Shown: one piece after another, positions 45,749 to 58,365 of the stretch
How positions within the stretch are numbered: position 1 is the first letter of the stretch
How the letters are laid out: every line of letters starts with the position of its first letter
Assembly: GCA_963921425.1 (NCBI GenBank)
Contig: OY992840.1
Coordinates: 5,458,501-5,522,500, forward strand
DNA from: Dryas octopetala
Lineage: Eukaryota > Streptophyta > Magnoliopsida > Rosales > Rosaceae
DNA length: 64,000 bases
Direction: 5' to 3'
Notes under the pieces: generated by a model
Told to the model about the DNA's origin: nothing
What the model saw: the letters and a program-made list of their open reading frames with translations, nothing else
Databases searched by the model: none
Translations under genes and position numbers: made by a program

Positions 45749-48586
45749 ATGGCAGAGAGTGCAGTAAAGTTTTTACTGGACAAGCTTGCACTCCTTTTTG
45801 AAAATGAATTGCAAGTTTTGAGTGGGGTTAGGGAAGAAATTGTGTATCTGAGAGGAGAGCTGGAGCGCATGACGGCTTTCCTGAGGGTTGCTGATGCATT
45901 TGAAGAGAGTGATGAGGAACTCAAAGTATGGGTTAAGCAACTAAGAGATGTTGCTCACGACAGTGAAGATGTTGTTGATGAATTTACACTGCTCCAGGCA
46001 CATGATCATGGCGAGGGGTTATATGGTTCAATCCGTAGACTTTCTTGCTGCATTAAGAACACAAAAGCTCGATACCGAATTGCTTCTGAATTACAAGGCA
46101 TCAACTCCAGAATCAGAAAAATCTCGGAGGTGCATAAGAGACTCTGCTATAAATTCAATATGGCTGAACAAGGTTCTGGAGCTAACACGTGGGACAACCA
46201 TCGAGGGGATGCTCTACTTCTTGATAAAAGTGAAGTAGTGGGCATTGAGGAGCCTGTAAAGCACTTGGTTGGGTGGCTGGTCAAGGGTGGTTCTGGACGT
46301 GAAGTAGTTTCCTTGGCAGGAATGGGAGGGTTGGGGAAGTCTACCTTGGCGAAGCAAGTCTACAGTGCTGCACAAGTCAAGAAACATTTCAAAGTACGTG
46401 CTTGGATCACAGTTACTCAGTCTTTCAAACTAGGGGAACTCCTTAAAGGCATGGTTCAACAACTCCACGAAGCAATCCGAAGGCCAGTTCCACAAGGAAT
46501 CAATGACATGAGTACCAACCAGCTGAAAACAATAATCAAGGACTTCCTGCAGAAAAGGAGGTATCTCATTGTTTTAGATGATGTATGGCACTTGTACGGA
46601 TGGGATGCTGTCAAATATGCGTTGCCTAACAATACTTGTGGCAGCCGACTCCTGCTCACTACTCGAAATGCAGATGTAGCCGCTACAACCAGCTTAGAAT
46701 CTGGAGGCAAAATCTATAATTTGGAGCCTCTGGGCCCAAGAGAGTCTTGGGAGCTTCTATGCAAGAAGACATTCCAGGGGAACTCATGCCCTCCTCATTT
46801 AGAGGAAATCTGTAATTATATTTTAAGAAGGTGCGAGGGGCTTCCCCTTGCAATTGTGGCAATCAGTGGTGTTTTGGCTACCAAAGACAAGCGCCGGATT
46901 GATGAGTGGGATATGGTTGGTCATAGTCTTGGGGCGGAAATTGAGGGCAATGACAAACTCAAGGACTTGAAACTAGTACTTTCACTCAGTTTCAATGATT
47001 TGCCATACTATCTAAAATCTTGCTTCTTGTACCTGAGCATCTTTCCTGAGAATCATCTAATTAAGCATATGAGACTTGTTCGATTATGGATAGCAGAGGG
47101 CTTTATCGAAGCAAAAGAAGGCAAAACACTGGAAGATGTTGCAGAGGACTACCTCAATGAACTATTGAATAGAAGCATGATTCAAGCAGCACTGACAACA
47201 CCTGATGGAAGGGTCAAGAAGTTTCGTATCCATGATCTTTTGCGCGAAATTATCACTTCAAAGACAAGAGATCAGAACTTTGCCACAATAGCTAAAGAGC
47301 AGGACATACCATGGCCAGATAAAGTCCGGCGCCTTTCAATACATAACACACTGCAATATGTACAACAAATCAGGTGTGCTCCTCACCTTCGTTCTCTGTT
47401 TATGTTCAAAGCTGCTGAGAAGCCATCGCTACAAAAATTCTTCCTTGCAGGCTTTACGCTGCTTAATGTTTTAGATTTGCACAGCACACCTTTAAAAGTT
47501 TTTCCAGTTGAACTTGCCAACCTTTACTTTTTAAAGTATCTGAGCTTGAGAAGGACCAGGGTAAAAACCATTCCAAGCCTTATAGGGAAGCTTCAAAACC
47601 TGGAGACTTTGGATCTGAAACATTCTCGGGTCACTGAACTCCCAGTTGAAATCTTGAAACTCCAACATCTGCGCCATCTCCTAGTATATCGTTATGAATT
47701 TGTTCCTTATGAAGATTTTCACGCAAAATATGGTTTTAAGACCCCTGCAAAAATAGGGGCTTTGACATCCCTTCAAAAGCTCTGTTTCATAGAGGTGAAC
47801 CAAGATGGTGGTGCCATATTAAGAGAGCTGGGAAAACTAGTTCAGTTGAGAAGGCTGGGCATTGTGAAGATGAGGAAAGAAGATGGAAAGGTTCTTTCAT
47901 CATCCATTGAAAAGCTGACCAAAATTTGTGCATTGTCTATAACTTCAGTTGAAGAGGACGAGATCATTGATTTGCAGTATGTTTCTTCTCCTCCTCTACT
48001 GCTTCAGCGGCTGTATTTGCGAGGACGGTTGGAGACATTACCTCACTGGATACCTTCTCTTCATAGCCTCGTCAAGTTATATTTGAAATGGAGTAGGTTG
48101 AAGGATGATCCACTTGTATTCCTTCAGTGTTTGCCCAATCTAGTACATCTTGAGTTATCTCAGGTGTTTGAAGGAGACACATTATGTTTTGGACCTGGAG
48201 GTTTCAGAAAGCTCAAGCATTTAGCTCTCGGTAAATCTGACAAACTTAGACACATACAGCTGGAGATGGGAACAATGCCTTGCATTGAAAAGCTAAGTAT
48301 CCAGCGCTGTAAATCATTGGAGAAGGTCCCATCAGGCATTGAACATCTGATCAAATTGAAGGTACTTCAATTTCTTGATATGCCAGAAAAGTTTATCAAG
48401 ACACTACTTCCACATGAACAAGGCAACGAATATTGGAAAGTCGCACATATCCCAGAAGTTTATTTCATCTTCTGGAAGGAGTTTGGGAAGGAGGTCTACA
48501 CATTAGAGGGCTTGAGTGAGGCACAAAACTCTACTCAACCCAGTTCTTTAGTCAAGGGCATTGAAAACTGTTCAAGTGTTCTGTAA
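45749..48586 (+). CDS. CC-NB-ARC-LRR disease resistance protein (RPM1-like), intronless
   Basis: 945 aa in a single exon. I chose the ATG of MAESAVKFLLDKL because it matches the start of the two paralogues; the frame is open further upstream only through a GTG. Coiled coil with HDSEDVVDEF; NB-ARC with P-loop GMGGLGKSTL (about 191), LIVLDDVW (about 274), GSRLLLTTRN, CEGLPLAIV (about 364), CFLYLSIFP and MHD as RIHDLL (about 494); LRRs to the end. It is about five residues shorter than the 36.3-kb protein, mainly between CC and NB-ARC. The C-terminal block reads GKEVYTLEG where the others have GW(E/D)VY, and the tail diverges (ENCSSVL). It looks functional. It faces the minus-strand ATRIP gene tail to tail, about 3 kb away. 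Confidence 0.95.
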   Translation: MAESAVKFLLDKLALLFENELQVLSGVREEIVYLRGELERMTAFLRVADAFEESDEELKVWVKQLRDVAHDSEDVVDEFTLLQAHDHGEGLYGSIRRLSCCIKNTKARYRIASELQGINSRIRKISEVHKRLCYKFNMAEQGSGANTWDNHRGDALLLDKSEVVGIEEPVKHLVGWLVKGGSGREVVSLAGMGGLGKSTLAKQVYSAAQVKKHFKVRAWITVTQSFKLGELLKGMVQQLHEAIRRPVPQGINDMSTNQLKTIIKDFLQKRRYLIVLDDVWHLYGWDAVKYALPNNTCGSRLLLTTRNADVAATTSLESGGKIYNLEPLGPRESWELLCKKTFQGNSCPPHLEEICNYILRRCEGLPLAIVAISGVLATKDKRRIDEWDMVGHSLGAEIEGNDKLKDLKLVLSLSFNDLPYYLKSCFLYLSIFPENHLIKHMRLVRLWIAEGFIEAKEGKTLEDVAEDYLNELLNRSMIQAALTTPDGRVKKFRIHDLLREIITSKTRDQNFATIAKEQDIPWPDKVRRLSIHNTLQYVQQIRCAPHLRSLFMFKAAEKPSLQKFFLAGFTLLNVLDLHSTPLKVFPVELANLYFLKYLSLRRTRVKTIPSLIGKLQNLETLDLKHSRVTELPVEILKLQHLRHLLVYRYEFVPYEDFHAKYGFKTPAKIGALTSLQKLCFIEVNQDGGAILRELGKLVQLRRLGIVKMRKEDGKVLSSSIEKLTKICALSITSVEEDEIIDLQYVSSPPLLLQRLYLRGRLETLPHWIPSLHSLVKLYLKWSRLKDDPLVFLQCLPNLVHLELSQVFEGDTLCFGPGGFRKLKHLALGKSDKLRHIQLEMGTMPCIEKLSIQRCKSLEKVPSGIEHLIKLKVLQFLDMPEKFIKTLLPHEQGNEYWKVAHIPEVYFIFWKEFGKEVYTLEGLSEAQNSTQPSSLVKGIENCSSVL

Positions 48587-50141
48587 TACTCGGGGCATCA
48601 TTCTACAAAGCTAGCTTTTACATTTTCTAGTCTGTATAATTGGTTGGTGATGCCTTGATCATTCATGTACAAAGCTAAGTGGTCAATTTGTGTTACTTAG
48701 AAAAGTCGGATCAAATTTTTCTTTAAGATATGATTTTTTGAATTATTCTGGTGTTTGTTGTATATGTTACTCAATATCACTTTGCCGAGTAGTAAACTGA
48801 TTCTTAGTTTGAATAATCTGCTTTTCCTTTAAAAATGAAGGGTTATCTCTACACCTCCAATCCCAGAGAAAAGAGAGAGGAGGTTGATACCACCGGGAAA
48901 CATGTGCTTCAAGACTGACAGATGGTATGCCACAGTGTCAATCTGGAATAAGTGAACCCATAAGCAAAATGCAGTAGCAGAGAGTAGCTAACAAACATAG
49001 GCAGTTTAAAAGAGAATTCAAATACCGATGAAAAGTAAACAAAACTCACTACCTGCTTCTTGAGCCTTTTTATATTTGCTCTTCTATTTCTTTAAGTTTT
49101 TCACCTCAAATCATGCTGGTGGTGTTTGACGGATCAAGTTGGAACCATCTAAGCCATCATCCTAAACCCTAAACCCTCTCCATGCTCACGTCTTTGAACT
49201 TTGTTCTAATATTGCACATTTTCAAGTCTGTTTCATTTTCACCTTTTTCTTCCTATGCATATTTGAAAAAAAAACAAACAAAAAATCTTGAACATGATTT
49301 TGTTAAGAAAAAGATCATGAACATATGAAACTTGTACGTACCAGAAAGATGTGGCTGGCACTCCGCAGGTGGCAGGTAGCAAATGATTTCGGTAATTCTC
49401 CTTTGCAGGCAGCTGGCAGGTAGTACATCATGGCTAAATCTAAGAAACAAACTAGCAGGAGCAGGAAGATTAAATACTTGTTGAAAAAGCATAATTATGG
49501 TTATGGATATGCCTTTTATGCACTAATCTGCATGTGTTGAACATCTTTTTCTTGGGTCTCAGTGATCTAATACATAATTAAGTAGATGTTTTCCATGAGG
49601 AAGTGTTGCAATGTACAATGGACAATGTAAAGATAAAAATAAGACCATCTTTAAATTTAAGGAAAACATATATATGTAGAACCCTGGATGAAAAAAGAAG
49701 TTACAAGAGGCTTAGATTGGCAAACTTTAATTATTGGCAGCAAAGACCTTCAAGGTCAGGAAAAATAGGGAGGTAAATTGAGAACCTTAAAATTACTTTC
49801 TCTCTTGTGCCACTGAAATTTAAGTACTAACTGTTTGTGTAAAGACCATGGTTCAGCCTTGTTGTAGTCACATTTTCAAGACTACAGCACACCAATGGTT
49901 GAGACAGAGCCTCCAACTTTACTACTCTGTTATTGATATGCAGTAAGATGTATCAACATATGAAAACTAAATCAAATACTCATAACCAATTCAGGATAAA
50001 CAATGATAAACATGTGTCCACAAGGACCACAACACTATATGAATATATACTTCTCTATCTATTACCCTTTTTATTTTCTTTTTTTAAATTTCCACCATTC
50101 CAGAAGAATTATAAATTACTGCCAATGTATATAGTCTGTCT
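48587..50141. other. 3' flank of the 45.7-kb NLR; no gene seen
   Basis: TTCTACAAAGCTAG just after the stop resembles TTGTACAAAGCTAG at 39309, downstream of the 36.3-kb gene, so the duplication included 3' flank. A short CCTAAACCCTAAACCC run near 49160 is not a telomeric array. GGCAG(G/C)TAG repeats near 49370-49420. Confidence 0.6.
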
Positions 50142-50620
50142 CAAAATCTATCAAAGCCGCAGAACACTTTCTATTTTTCTTGTTCCATAGTGTACAATTT
50201 AAGCATAAATATAAATATAATATATAGCTAAGATTTGTCTGCTTAAATTGTCCTTTTCATCAGTTGTTCTACTAATTAAAAGGATCTAATTAATTACTGT
50301 AAAGAAATAAGAATACGCAACTACATTTTTTAATTCATTTCAGTCTCTAGGCTTACCGGTGCACTCATTTTCATGAGACTTTCAAGGAAAGCCAATACCG
50401 TAACCATCCATACAACCTTCAACAGTTGCTTCCATCTGCTTTAAATGAAATTATCCAGTAATTGCTTTAGCAGCAGCACATACCTGTCACACACATATGA
50501 AGGTTACTTGCTTTGATGAGCAATGCAAACTAGTTTAGAAAAAATAAATTAAGGAGATATTTATTGCGAGAAATTTCAATAAAATTGGTGTAACTGGACT
50601 TGAAAAACTTACATTGCTCG
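50142..50620 (+). promoter_or_regulatory. NLR upstream-region copy without an NLR (copy 3), decayed
   Basis: CAAAATCTATCAAAGCCGCA, AGCTAAGATTTGTCTGCTTA, CATTTTCATGAGACTTTCAA, GGAAAGCC, TTGCTTCCATCTGC and ACCTGTCACACACATATGAA follow in the same order as in the other copies. The W-box and GA tract are missing. It marks the right edge of the NLR duplications, just before the ATRIP 3' end. Confidence 0.75.
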
Positions 50621-51536
50621 TTGTAGTTCAATAAGAATTGAACTTAAGGCCCATCATGAACTTAGGGCATGTTTACTCATTCTTTGCCCATTCCAGTGTT
50701 TACCTACATTCATGAGTCAGAAAAATACATAGCTCATTTGTGATTTCTTAAGAGTGAGTCTATTACCGAAATTGAAAATTAACAGCCTAAAAATAAAAAT
50801 AAATTGCAGATGTTTCTGAAGGATGGATCCACCAGTGTCTAGCAGAAAGTTGTCTGAATACTCAAATAACTTTGCAGTTAGATTAATCTGGCCAAAAAAA
50901 CAAAACTTTGCAATTGGAAGGACCAATGTTGCATATGTAATTGGAATTAATCTGTCTCTACAGCAGATGGCTGCACATATTTGCACCGGCACCGATCAGT
51001 TGGCAGTGCAAATTTTTTTAGGTTCATCGCTTGGTAACTCATTTGTCAATTAGATATTAAATTTTAACTCTCGAGTTTTGGGCGGACACTCCACAAGTTG
51101 TTCTATCAAAAATGGAGGAATTGCAGCAGTCAATCAATACTGTTAGCTTCTAGTAGAGTAAAAAGAGGGGTGTCAATTGGTCGGTGTCCTCGTCAATCGG
51201 CAGGTGCTAGAAATCTGAAAAGAAAAACAATGAGACAAATTTTGAACAAAGACCATGGTGCTAGAAATCTCATTTTCGTATTAAAATCCAACTGTGGTGG
51301 CAACTGTTCCAGCGGAGGGGCTAATCGTCTATAGGATCAACGTGTCTATAGGATCATTGTTCCTAGTGCGCTCCCACCAGAATTTGAACTGCACAGCTAT
51401 GGTGGCAACTGTTCTCATGTCTAATGTTGATACATACAAAGTCCCAGGAAAAGAAGTTGATACATACAAAGTCCCAGGAAAAGACGTCCATACATACAAA
51501 TTTACAAAAATATGAACCAAAAGAGCACAGGACTTT
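50621..51536. other. 3' flank of ATRIP; no gene seen
   Basis: Short frames here have no recognisable domain. It contains GTGCTAGAAATCT twice (near 51203 and 51259), GGTGGCAACTGTT twice (51296, 51402) and the 30-bp tandem repeat at 51427-51502. Confidence 0.55.
51427..51502. repeat. 30-bp tandem repeat, 2.5 copies
   Basis: Units TTGATACATACAAAGTCCCA plus GGAAAAGAAG at 51427-51456 and 51457-51486, with a partial third. Nearly identical, so recent. Lies within 110 bp of the ATRIP stop and is probably in its 3' UTR. Confidence 0.9.
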
Positions 51537-54500
51537 CTAAGACAAGTTATCTCCTAAATATGAGAACACCCTTTTCTTAAACACTCGAGCTAGGTCAACA
51601 ATTTCAGATTCCCTCATCTTCCTGGCCATGCCATCAAACTTCTCACATATCTGGTCTTTCCGGGACAACCTCTTTGCTACATCAATGGTCAAGCTGGCCA
51701 TGTCTCTGCTGTTTGTTAATAAACGCAAGACCGTAGCAGAATATGCTGGGTTTGACACCAGTCTGTTAAGTAGTATCAGAGCCTCCCGCAATAGCAAGGT
51801 CCTACATAACAATACTCTCACAATATAAGCAACAATTAAAATATGGATGAGGTGATTTCCGTCATGTAGATACACAGACATGAATGTATTCCACACAAAG
51901 ACATGACATATTCCTTGCAAGACCTGAAAAGGAAAACCTAAATGTTGACAAAATGTGTGGCATAAGCTTACAATCTACTAGAATGTGAGCATAACGGTTT
52001 ATATGGATAGTCAATGGCATTTAAATTCTAAAAGCATTGTGCTAAAAAAATCACAACTAGGAACCATTTGCTTCTTGTTTTTTGAACATACAAATTGAAC
52101 TACAAAGTGAAGTCAATGCCAGTAATGAACAATACTTGGGTCCTCAGGTGTGAGGGCCTCTCCATCCTCATATTTGATGTGGTCCAGTTAGATTATTACA
52201 CGTGTCCTTTTTTCAGAAAAAAAAATAATAACTTTCCCAACCACCAAAACATCTGTTCGTTTTCCAAATTTCATTCACTAGAGCCAACACTGATTTGCTG
52301 ATGAACACTCACCTACGATGACTAGCGGACAACCACTCACCAGCGATGACTCTATGCAACCATTCACCGGTGACAACTCGTTCACATCTCCAACAACTAT
52401 TATCATAATTTTTCTTGAGTCCTTCAAGTTTGCAGATTCCGAAGAATTGGCAACGAAGCATCAATTTCAAATTTGCAGATTCCCCCTCTCATGATTGGAG
52501 GCTTTGTTACTGAGGGATGCCATGGGAATGACATGACACAATGAGATTTTTTTTGCAGTTAGTTATTTTTGTGGGATTTTAGTCTCCACAGTACAAAAAC
52601 AAAAGAAATACCATCACAGATTCACAGAACTTTTATATTCTTCAAGCTTGCAGATCGTGAAAAAAATTGTAAGCAAAGTCTATAATTTTTTTTTAAAACA
52701 AAGACAAAACAACTCAAGTTTCTCAAACATCATCAGATTTCCCATTTAAGTTGAAAAAAGTTTAACAAGATAGAGGAGAATGGATCAAAGGATTGATGCT
52801 ATGGCACCGATGAGGGAAACCTTTGTTTTGGAATATGAACAGATAATTTTGGTGGGTTGGGAAAGTTGAGTTTCATTTTTTGAAAAGGACGTGTAAAAAT
52901 CTAATTGGACCACATCAAATATGAGGATGGAGAGTAATGCTCGAAAGGAAATACAATAAAATAAAACTTGGCAATTTAATGCCCAATTAAAGAATGCGAT
53001 TCTTGCATCTACGTAACAATATCAGAATACAAAATCAAAGGGCATCGTGACACCTCTTACTCATCAATTACCTCTCTTTAAAAATCTGCGGTTGAATAGC
53101 ATTAACTGCTGCTTCTGTATCTACCTCTGATACCAAAACTTGTAAAATCAACATTAGAAAGTTTGCATCTTGAAAGAGCTTGTGACTCGCAATAATTTCA
53201 AAGCCAGATTTTCCGGATGAGGCTAGGAAAGCCAGTAACAGAACAGCACTTCTGCAAAGTTTCAACTCCTGCAAGTAAAATCACATGAAAGTAGTTGGTA
53301 TTTTGTAATGCATATCATTAAACAAAATTTTTAACTCTAGGGACTTAGGATCAAAACCCGCCTTCAGCCACCTCGACCTCCTATGTGTAGCTCATAGGCG
53401 AAGTGGGCCTCCAGTGAACCAAAAAAATTACATAAACCTTGAACTGAAGATAGATTGATAAGATTGATAAAAGAAAAAATTAAATGAACAAATTATTGAA
53501 TTAATAAATAGAAGGGTAGCCCATTGCATAGTCTATCAACTTCAGAATGAGCCTCGCTTCCAGCCAGCCACCCAAAGGTAATGGGGAAAGAAAGCAATTA
53601 GCCTACAGACCTCTGACTGCCCGAAAAGTTCAGATATAATATGCAAAACATGACAGGGGTGGGAAGCATGGTTTGTCACGCCATTTAGACAGCAGTGTAG
53701 CCAACAATATAGTTATTGATGCAGCAGAAGTAATGTGACTAATTTTAATATTTTAACCTTCTCATGTAGAGATTTTAACCAAGGATCCTGTCAAGCGACA
53801 AATTTCAAATCTCTCTAGAGATACCTTTCTCTAAGTTTTACAGGAAAACAGATATTTGGAATTTATGATCAAGCAACAATTTGCAATCCCAGCTCAAATT
53901 TCAACATGAAATGTGCCATTATCTACAACAAATTTAAAGGCTTGAATACTTGATGATTAGGACAGAATGAAGTTTGGTGTCTAAGATGAAGTTTGAAAAC
54001 TTTGTAGATGAGGCTTCTATTCCCTTTTGAACAAAAGCACAAAAGCTTGAATAGCTCATGATTCACTTTTGAAGTTACATAACAAACCTATTCAGATAAG
54101 TAATGATGGAGTTTGAAAATTGTCTTGTTTCCTGACTTAACAGAATGCTCCAATTCCCTTTTGAACAAAAGCAAAGTATAACACAAGTTTCCAAAAGGCA
54201 CGAAGCAGTGTTTGAATGGGCAGGGCAATTTCCAGAACAGGTACACCATTAGAATTTTGAATTAAGACTAATACCAGGAATTAAAATACTTTAGGGTAGA
54301 AACAACAAGTAACATAAAGTTCTGTAAAAAGAAAAGAAGTTAGTATGGCAACTCTAAGATAACACATCACTCATCAGTCTCATCTCTTGTGACTCGACAT
54401 AGATTAGTATGGCAAGTCATGTTTCTGTCTTCGTGCAACAGTCTGGTCTCTTGTGACACTACTACACAGAAAAATATGGCAATGATCTAATACAAGTTTT

Positions 54501-57500
54501 TTCCATAGGACAACAGGTCAATATATGCATGAATACATCTACAGCAGAGCTGAAAATAAAGAACTTCAGGAAAAACTGAACAGATCAAGAGAGAAAAATG
54601 GAGGGGACCCTAGGGGTGGGGGGGGTCAGGGGAAAAAGGAAATGCCTACCTCTAAACCATTTTCACAGCAAGCCACACAATCTGCAAGCCCTTGAAGGAT
54701 CATATTGAATTTCCTGAAAGCCAAAGCATCTCCTGCATTATCATCCATAGCAGCAGCACCCTTCCCCTCTTTATAATCAGAACAGAACTTTACCAGTACT
54801 TTAGGACCTTCAAATCAGCAAAGAAGCATAAGCTGTTCAGAGTTTGATACAGGTATGACAGAAAAAGTTCAGTAAGAATCAAGACAGCATATGTCAAACT
54901 ATAGAAGTCCAAAGGCAAACAAGCTGAGTTGTGCTGACTAGTAGGCTGCTTAATGTTAGCTCTAATGATAAGGATTTTCAGGCTTTGCACAACCGTGATA
55001 GAGTAGTAAAAAGAAGAGGCCACCCGTACAGGGAAAAAAGAACCTAAAAATTAATATTTAAACAGCTGACGAGGAATAGTAGCAGAAGAAATCTGTCATC
55101 CAAGCATACAGTGATATTAAATAGAAAGGTTTTTTGGTCACATAATGTTTTGAAAGCACATACTGTACACTGTAAGCACCAAACCAGATCAATTTGTACC
55201 TCTAAATAAACAGAAAAAATCTTGCTTGGAACACTTTAATCTAAGATGAAATGGAATGAAACTGTAAATTCGAAAAGAAAAAAAAAATAAAAAATAATTA
55301 CAAGTTCCAGAAAGAAATAAAAAGATTTCTAAAAGCTATAGTGGGAAGGGATGGAGGGCTTATGGGACAGTCAGATTTTGGTCATCGTTTTCTTCTGAGT
55401 TTCCGTAGTTGCCAGTCTTTTTTCTATCTGGGCAGATTGGTAAAGCTGCAGTCATTTAGGAGCCCAAGATGTTGTTATCCTAGTTTGGTTGTTTGATTGC
55501 TAGGTTTTTGCTTTCATGGACTCTTTTTATTGTATTATGAGGTGGACATCTTGTCCACTATGTTAGTACTCTGTTTCGGTATCAATAAAACACTGTTTAT
55601 TATTAAAAAAATAACAGTATAATAAAAAATTAGCATAAGCTGCGCCACCTCGCAATTCTTTGTTTATGAAAAAATAAAATAAAAAACAAAATGAACAAAG
55701 TAAACAATGTGAACTTACAATTCAGCAGCATATATAGAAGTTGCAGAGCTTGTTTTCGCACCTCAAAGCCAGCTTCCTTTGAAAGCAAATGTGGAATAAT
55801 TTCAAACACCAGTGTCTTGCCAAACCTATCTCCAACAGAACTTCATTCAGAAAATTTGAAAGAGTAACACATAAAATTTCAACAAAAACAAAACGATATT
55901 TACATTCTTACTTTTCCCTTTCCATAAAGGCGTTACTTCTCATTAGAATCATATTCATGATAGAGACTGCTTCTAGCCTTATGCATTGTTGCGTATTCCT
56001 CGTGGCAGTTTGTAAGATCACCTCAAAGAGAGAAACCCAATCAATACGAGAAACCAAAGTTGCAATATCACTATTCCAATCTCCATTCTTGCTTTGAGGA
56101 TTTACAACGCTGTTCTCACAATTAAGTCCCTCGACCATGACATTGACCCTGAGTAGAGTGCACTGGAAAGATCAAATCAAAGTGATAAGCACGAAAAAAC
56201 ACAAAAAGAGAACAGAAAACAAATAACAGGATAACCCTAACATATCACAGGTCTTGCCAAAAGAGTATCATATCAGGAAACAAATTTTGAGTAAAATTAG
56301 CAAGCAAACAATAAACCGAAAGCCAAACTTGTTGCTCTTATTACCATAAATCCCAACGCCATCACAAATGTGTCTAGCAATGTGAAAGAGCTATTCCTCA
56401 CCAAAGTACCAGAAGATTTACTCCTACCACCATGATCATCTAAAGCCCAAAATCCTCATCCCCTCAACAGAAAGCAATTTCTTTCTTATCACATATACAT
56501 TTTTTCATTAACCCATGTAAAACCAAAATTCTCATTCCATTCCCAAAGAGCAGATAAAAAACATCTTACTTTAGTTGCTCATTTACAAACCATTCAAGAC
56601 TTGAACCATATTATGGTGGCGACAAGGAGGCGCAAAAAAAATCACCTAGATAATCAACCTCAGTGTTGCTAAGCACCATCTGTAGGCAACTATTTCATCT
56701 CACTATTGAATATCAAAATTGTCACAGTCAAACTACCATATATTTTTTGTAACACCTCATTATCTGATCAACCATGTCCTATAACCCATAACAAAAGCTT
56801 TAGTATTTTTCTTTCTATTTAAAAATATAATTCAAACTACAATCTTCCTATTGCTTTGACAAGTTGAGGAAGTTACATGTTTTCAAGTTACTTCAAGACA
56901 TACCAAACTAGCACTCCTACTCAGGCTCCGCAAGTCTAAGATGTCAATTTTTTTTTGTAACCCTTTTGTCTTTCTAATAGGGGTGAATAATGGCTAGGGT
57001 TTTGCACCGCTAGGGTTTCTAATTGAGTCACGTGTCTCCCTGTCAAAAAGTTTACAATTTTGACTCTTTGGGGCGTTTTTAATCTGAATTACCCTTCCTT
57101 TGATTGTGGTCGAGATAATGGTTGAGATGGAGTCAAGATGGTCTTGATCACATCTCGACTACATCTAGACCATGATTTAAATGAGTGATAATTCAGTCAT
57201 TTCACAACCCAAAAGAGCCAAAATTGTAAACTTATTTGACAGGGAGGTCAAAAAGTAGACAAGGCATGAAAATGAGTCATTTGATGAAAATTCCCATTTA
57301 CTTTTCCTATATGTTCAAATTAAGGATGACATTAAAATCCCTCCAATTTTTGGGTACATGTATGTACAAAAAAGTACAAAACATTGAATAATACGGGAAG
57401 GTGACATGTTTATATGATGTTTGGTGTGACAATGCACCATTCAAAGACTCTTTTACCGCTTTAGTTAACCTGGCTACTAAAGAGGTAGCTGTGATTTGTT

Positions 57501-58316
57501 GTTTGCAACATTAGGTTGTGACTTTTGTACAAACCTATCTTTTGTGAGAGAGTTCAATGGTTGGTAGTTTGGTATATAGGTGAGGTAGCAACAGGTTTCT
57601 TTCTAAGCTTTATGGAAGTAAGGTTAGGGGAGGAAGAGGTAGAAGGCTTTCTTGCTTGGGCATTTCCAACGAGAGGTGTATTTGATGTTAAAATCTTTTT
57701 ATTGTTATTTAATGATGAGAAAGGCTTTTCCTTGAAGAGAAATTTTTGGCTGTAGATTTCCTCCAAAAGTGGCATTCTGTCCCAGGCAGCAGCTTGGTAG
57801 AGGATTTTGAGAAGTATAATTTGAAGAAAAGGGAATGTGTGCATGTTGATCGGCCTCAGTAAATCATTTACTATTGCATTGCCCTATTCAGGGGTGTTGA
57901 GGACTTTCCTGTTTTCATTATTTGGAGCTCATGTTGCTTCCATCTTCCGTTTCTGAGCTACATGGGACTTTGCATGGTTGGTTTGTAAGAGTAGGAAGCT
58001 AGCAGGAAGTGCCTTTATGCACGACCTGGTGTATATGGTTTGAGAGCAGTAGTATATAGTATTTGATTGGAGAGAAAATCAAGAATATTCGTAAGGGTGG
58101 GCGCTCTTCTTTGCAGATATAGACTAATGTTGAGAACCCTCCGTTTCTTTCTTTTATCCTTTGTTGGAAATAATCGTTTATATATGTGTTCAGCACTTAT
58201 ATTTTTATAAAGTTCTTCTGTAAATGGGCTATAAATGATGATATATCAACATAGAATCATTGTAAATTTCTCAAACACACAGTCAAAGGAGATCAGTCAT
58301 CAATAAGCATATACAA

Positions 58317-58365
<49 letters not shown>

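Noticed and set aside
51537-51920. Separate 127-aa gene in the minus strand
   Set aside because: It is the last ATRIP exon (from 51801) plus upstream intron sequence; the exon joins in frame with 53072-53268.
55908-56138. Small independent minus-strand gene starting MVEGLNCENS
   Set aside because: The methionine is internal to ATRIP exon 8, whose acceptor (CTCAG) lies 10 bases further upstream.
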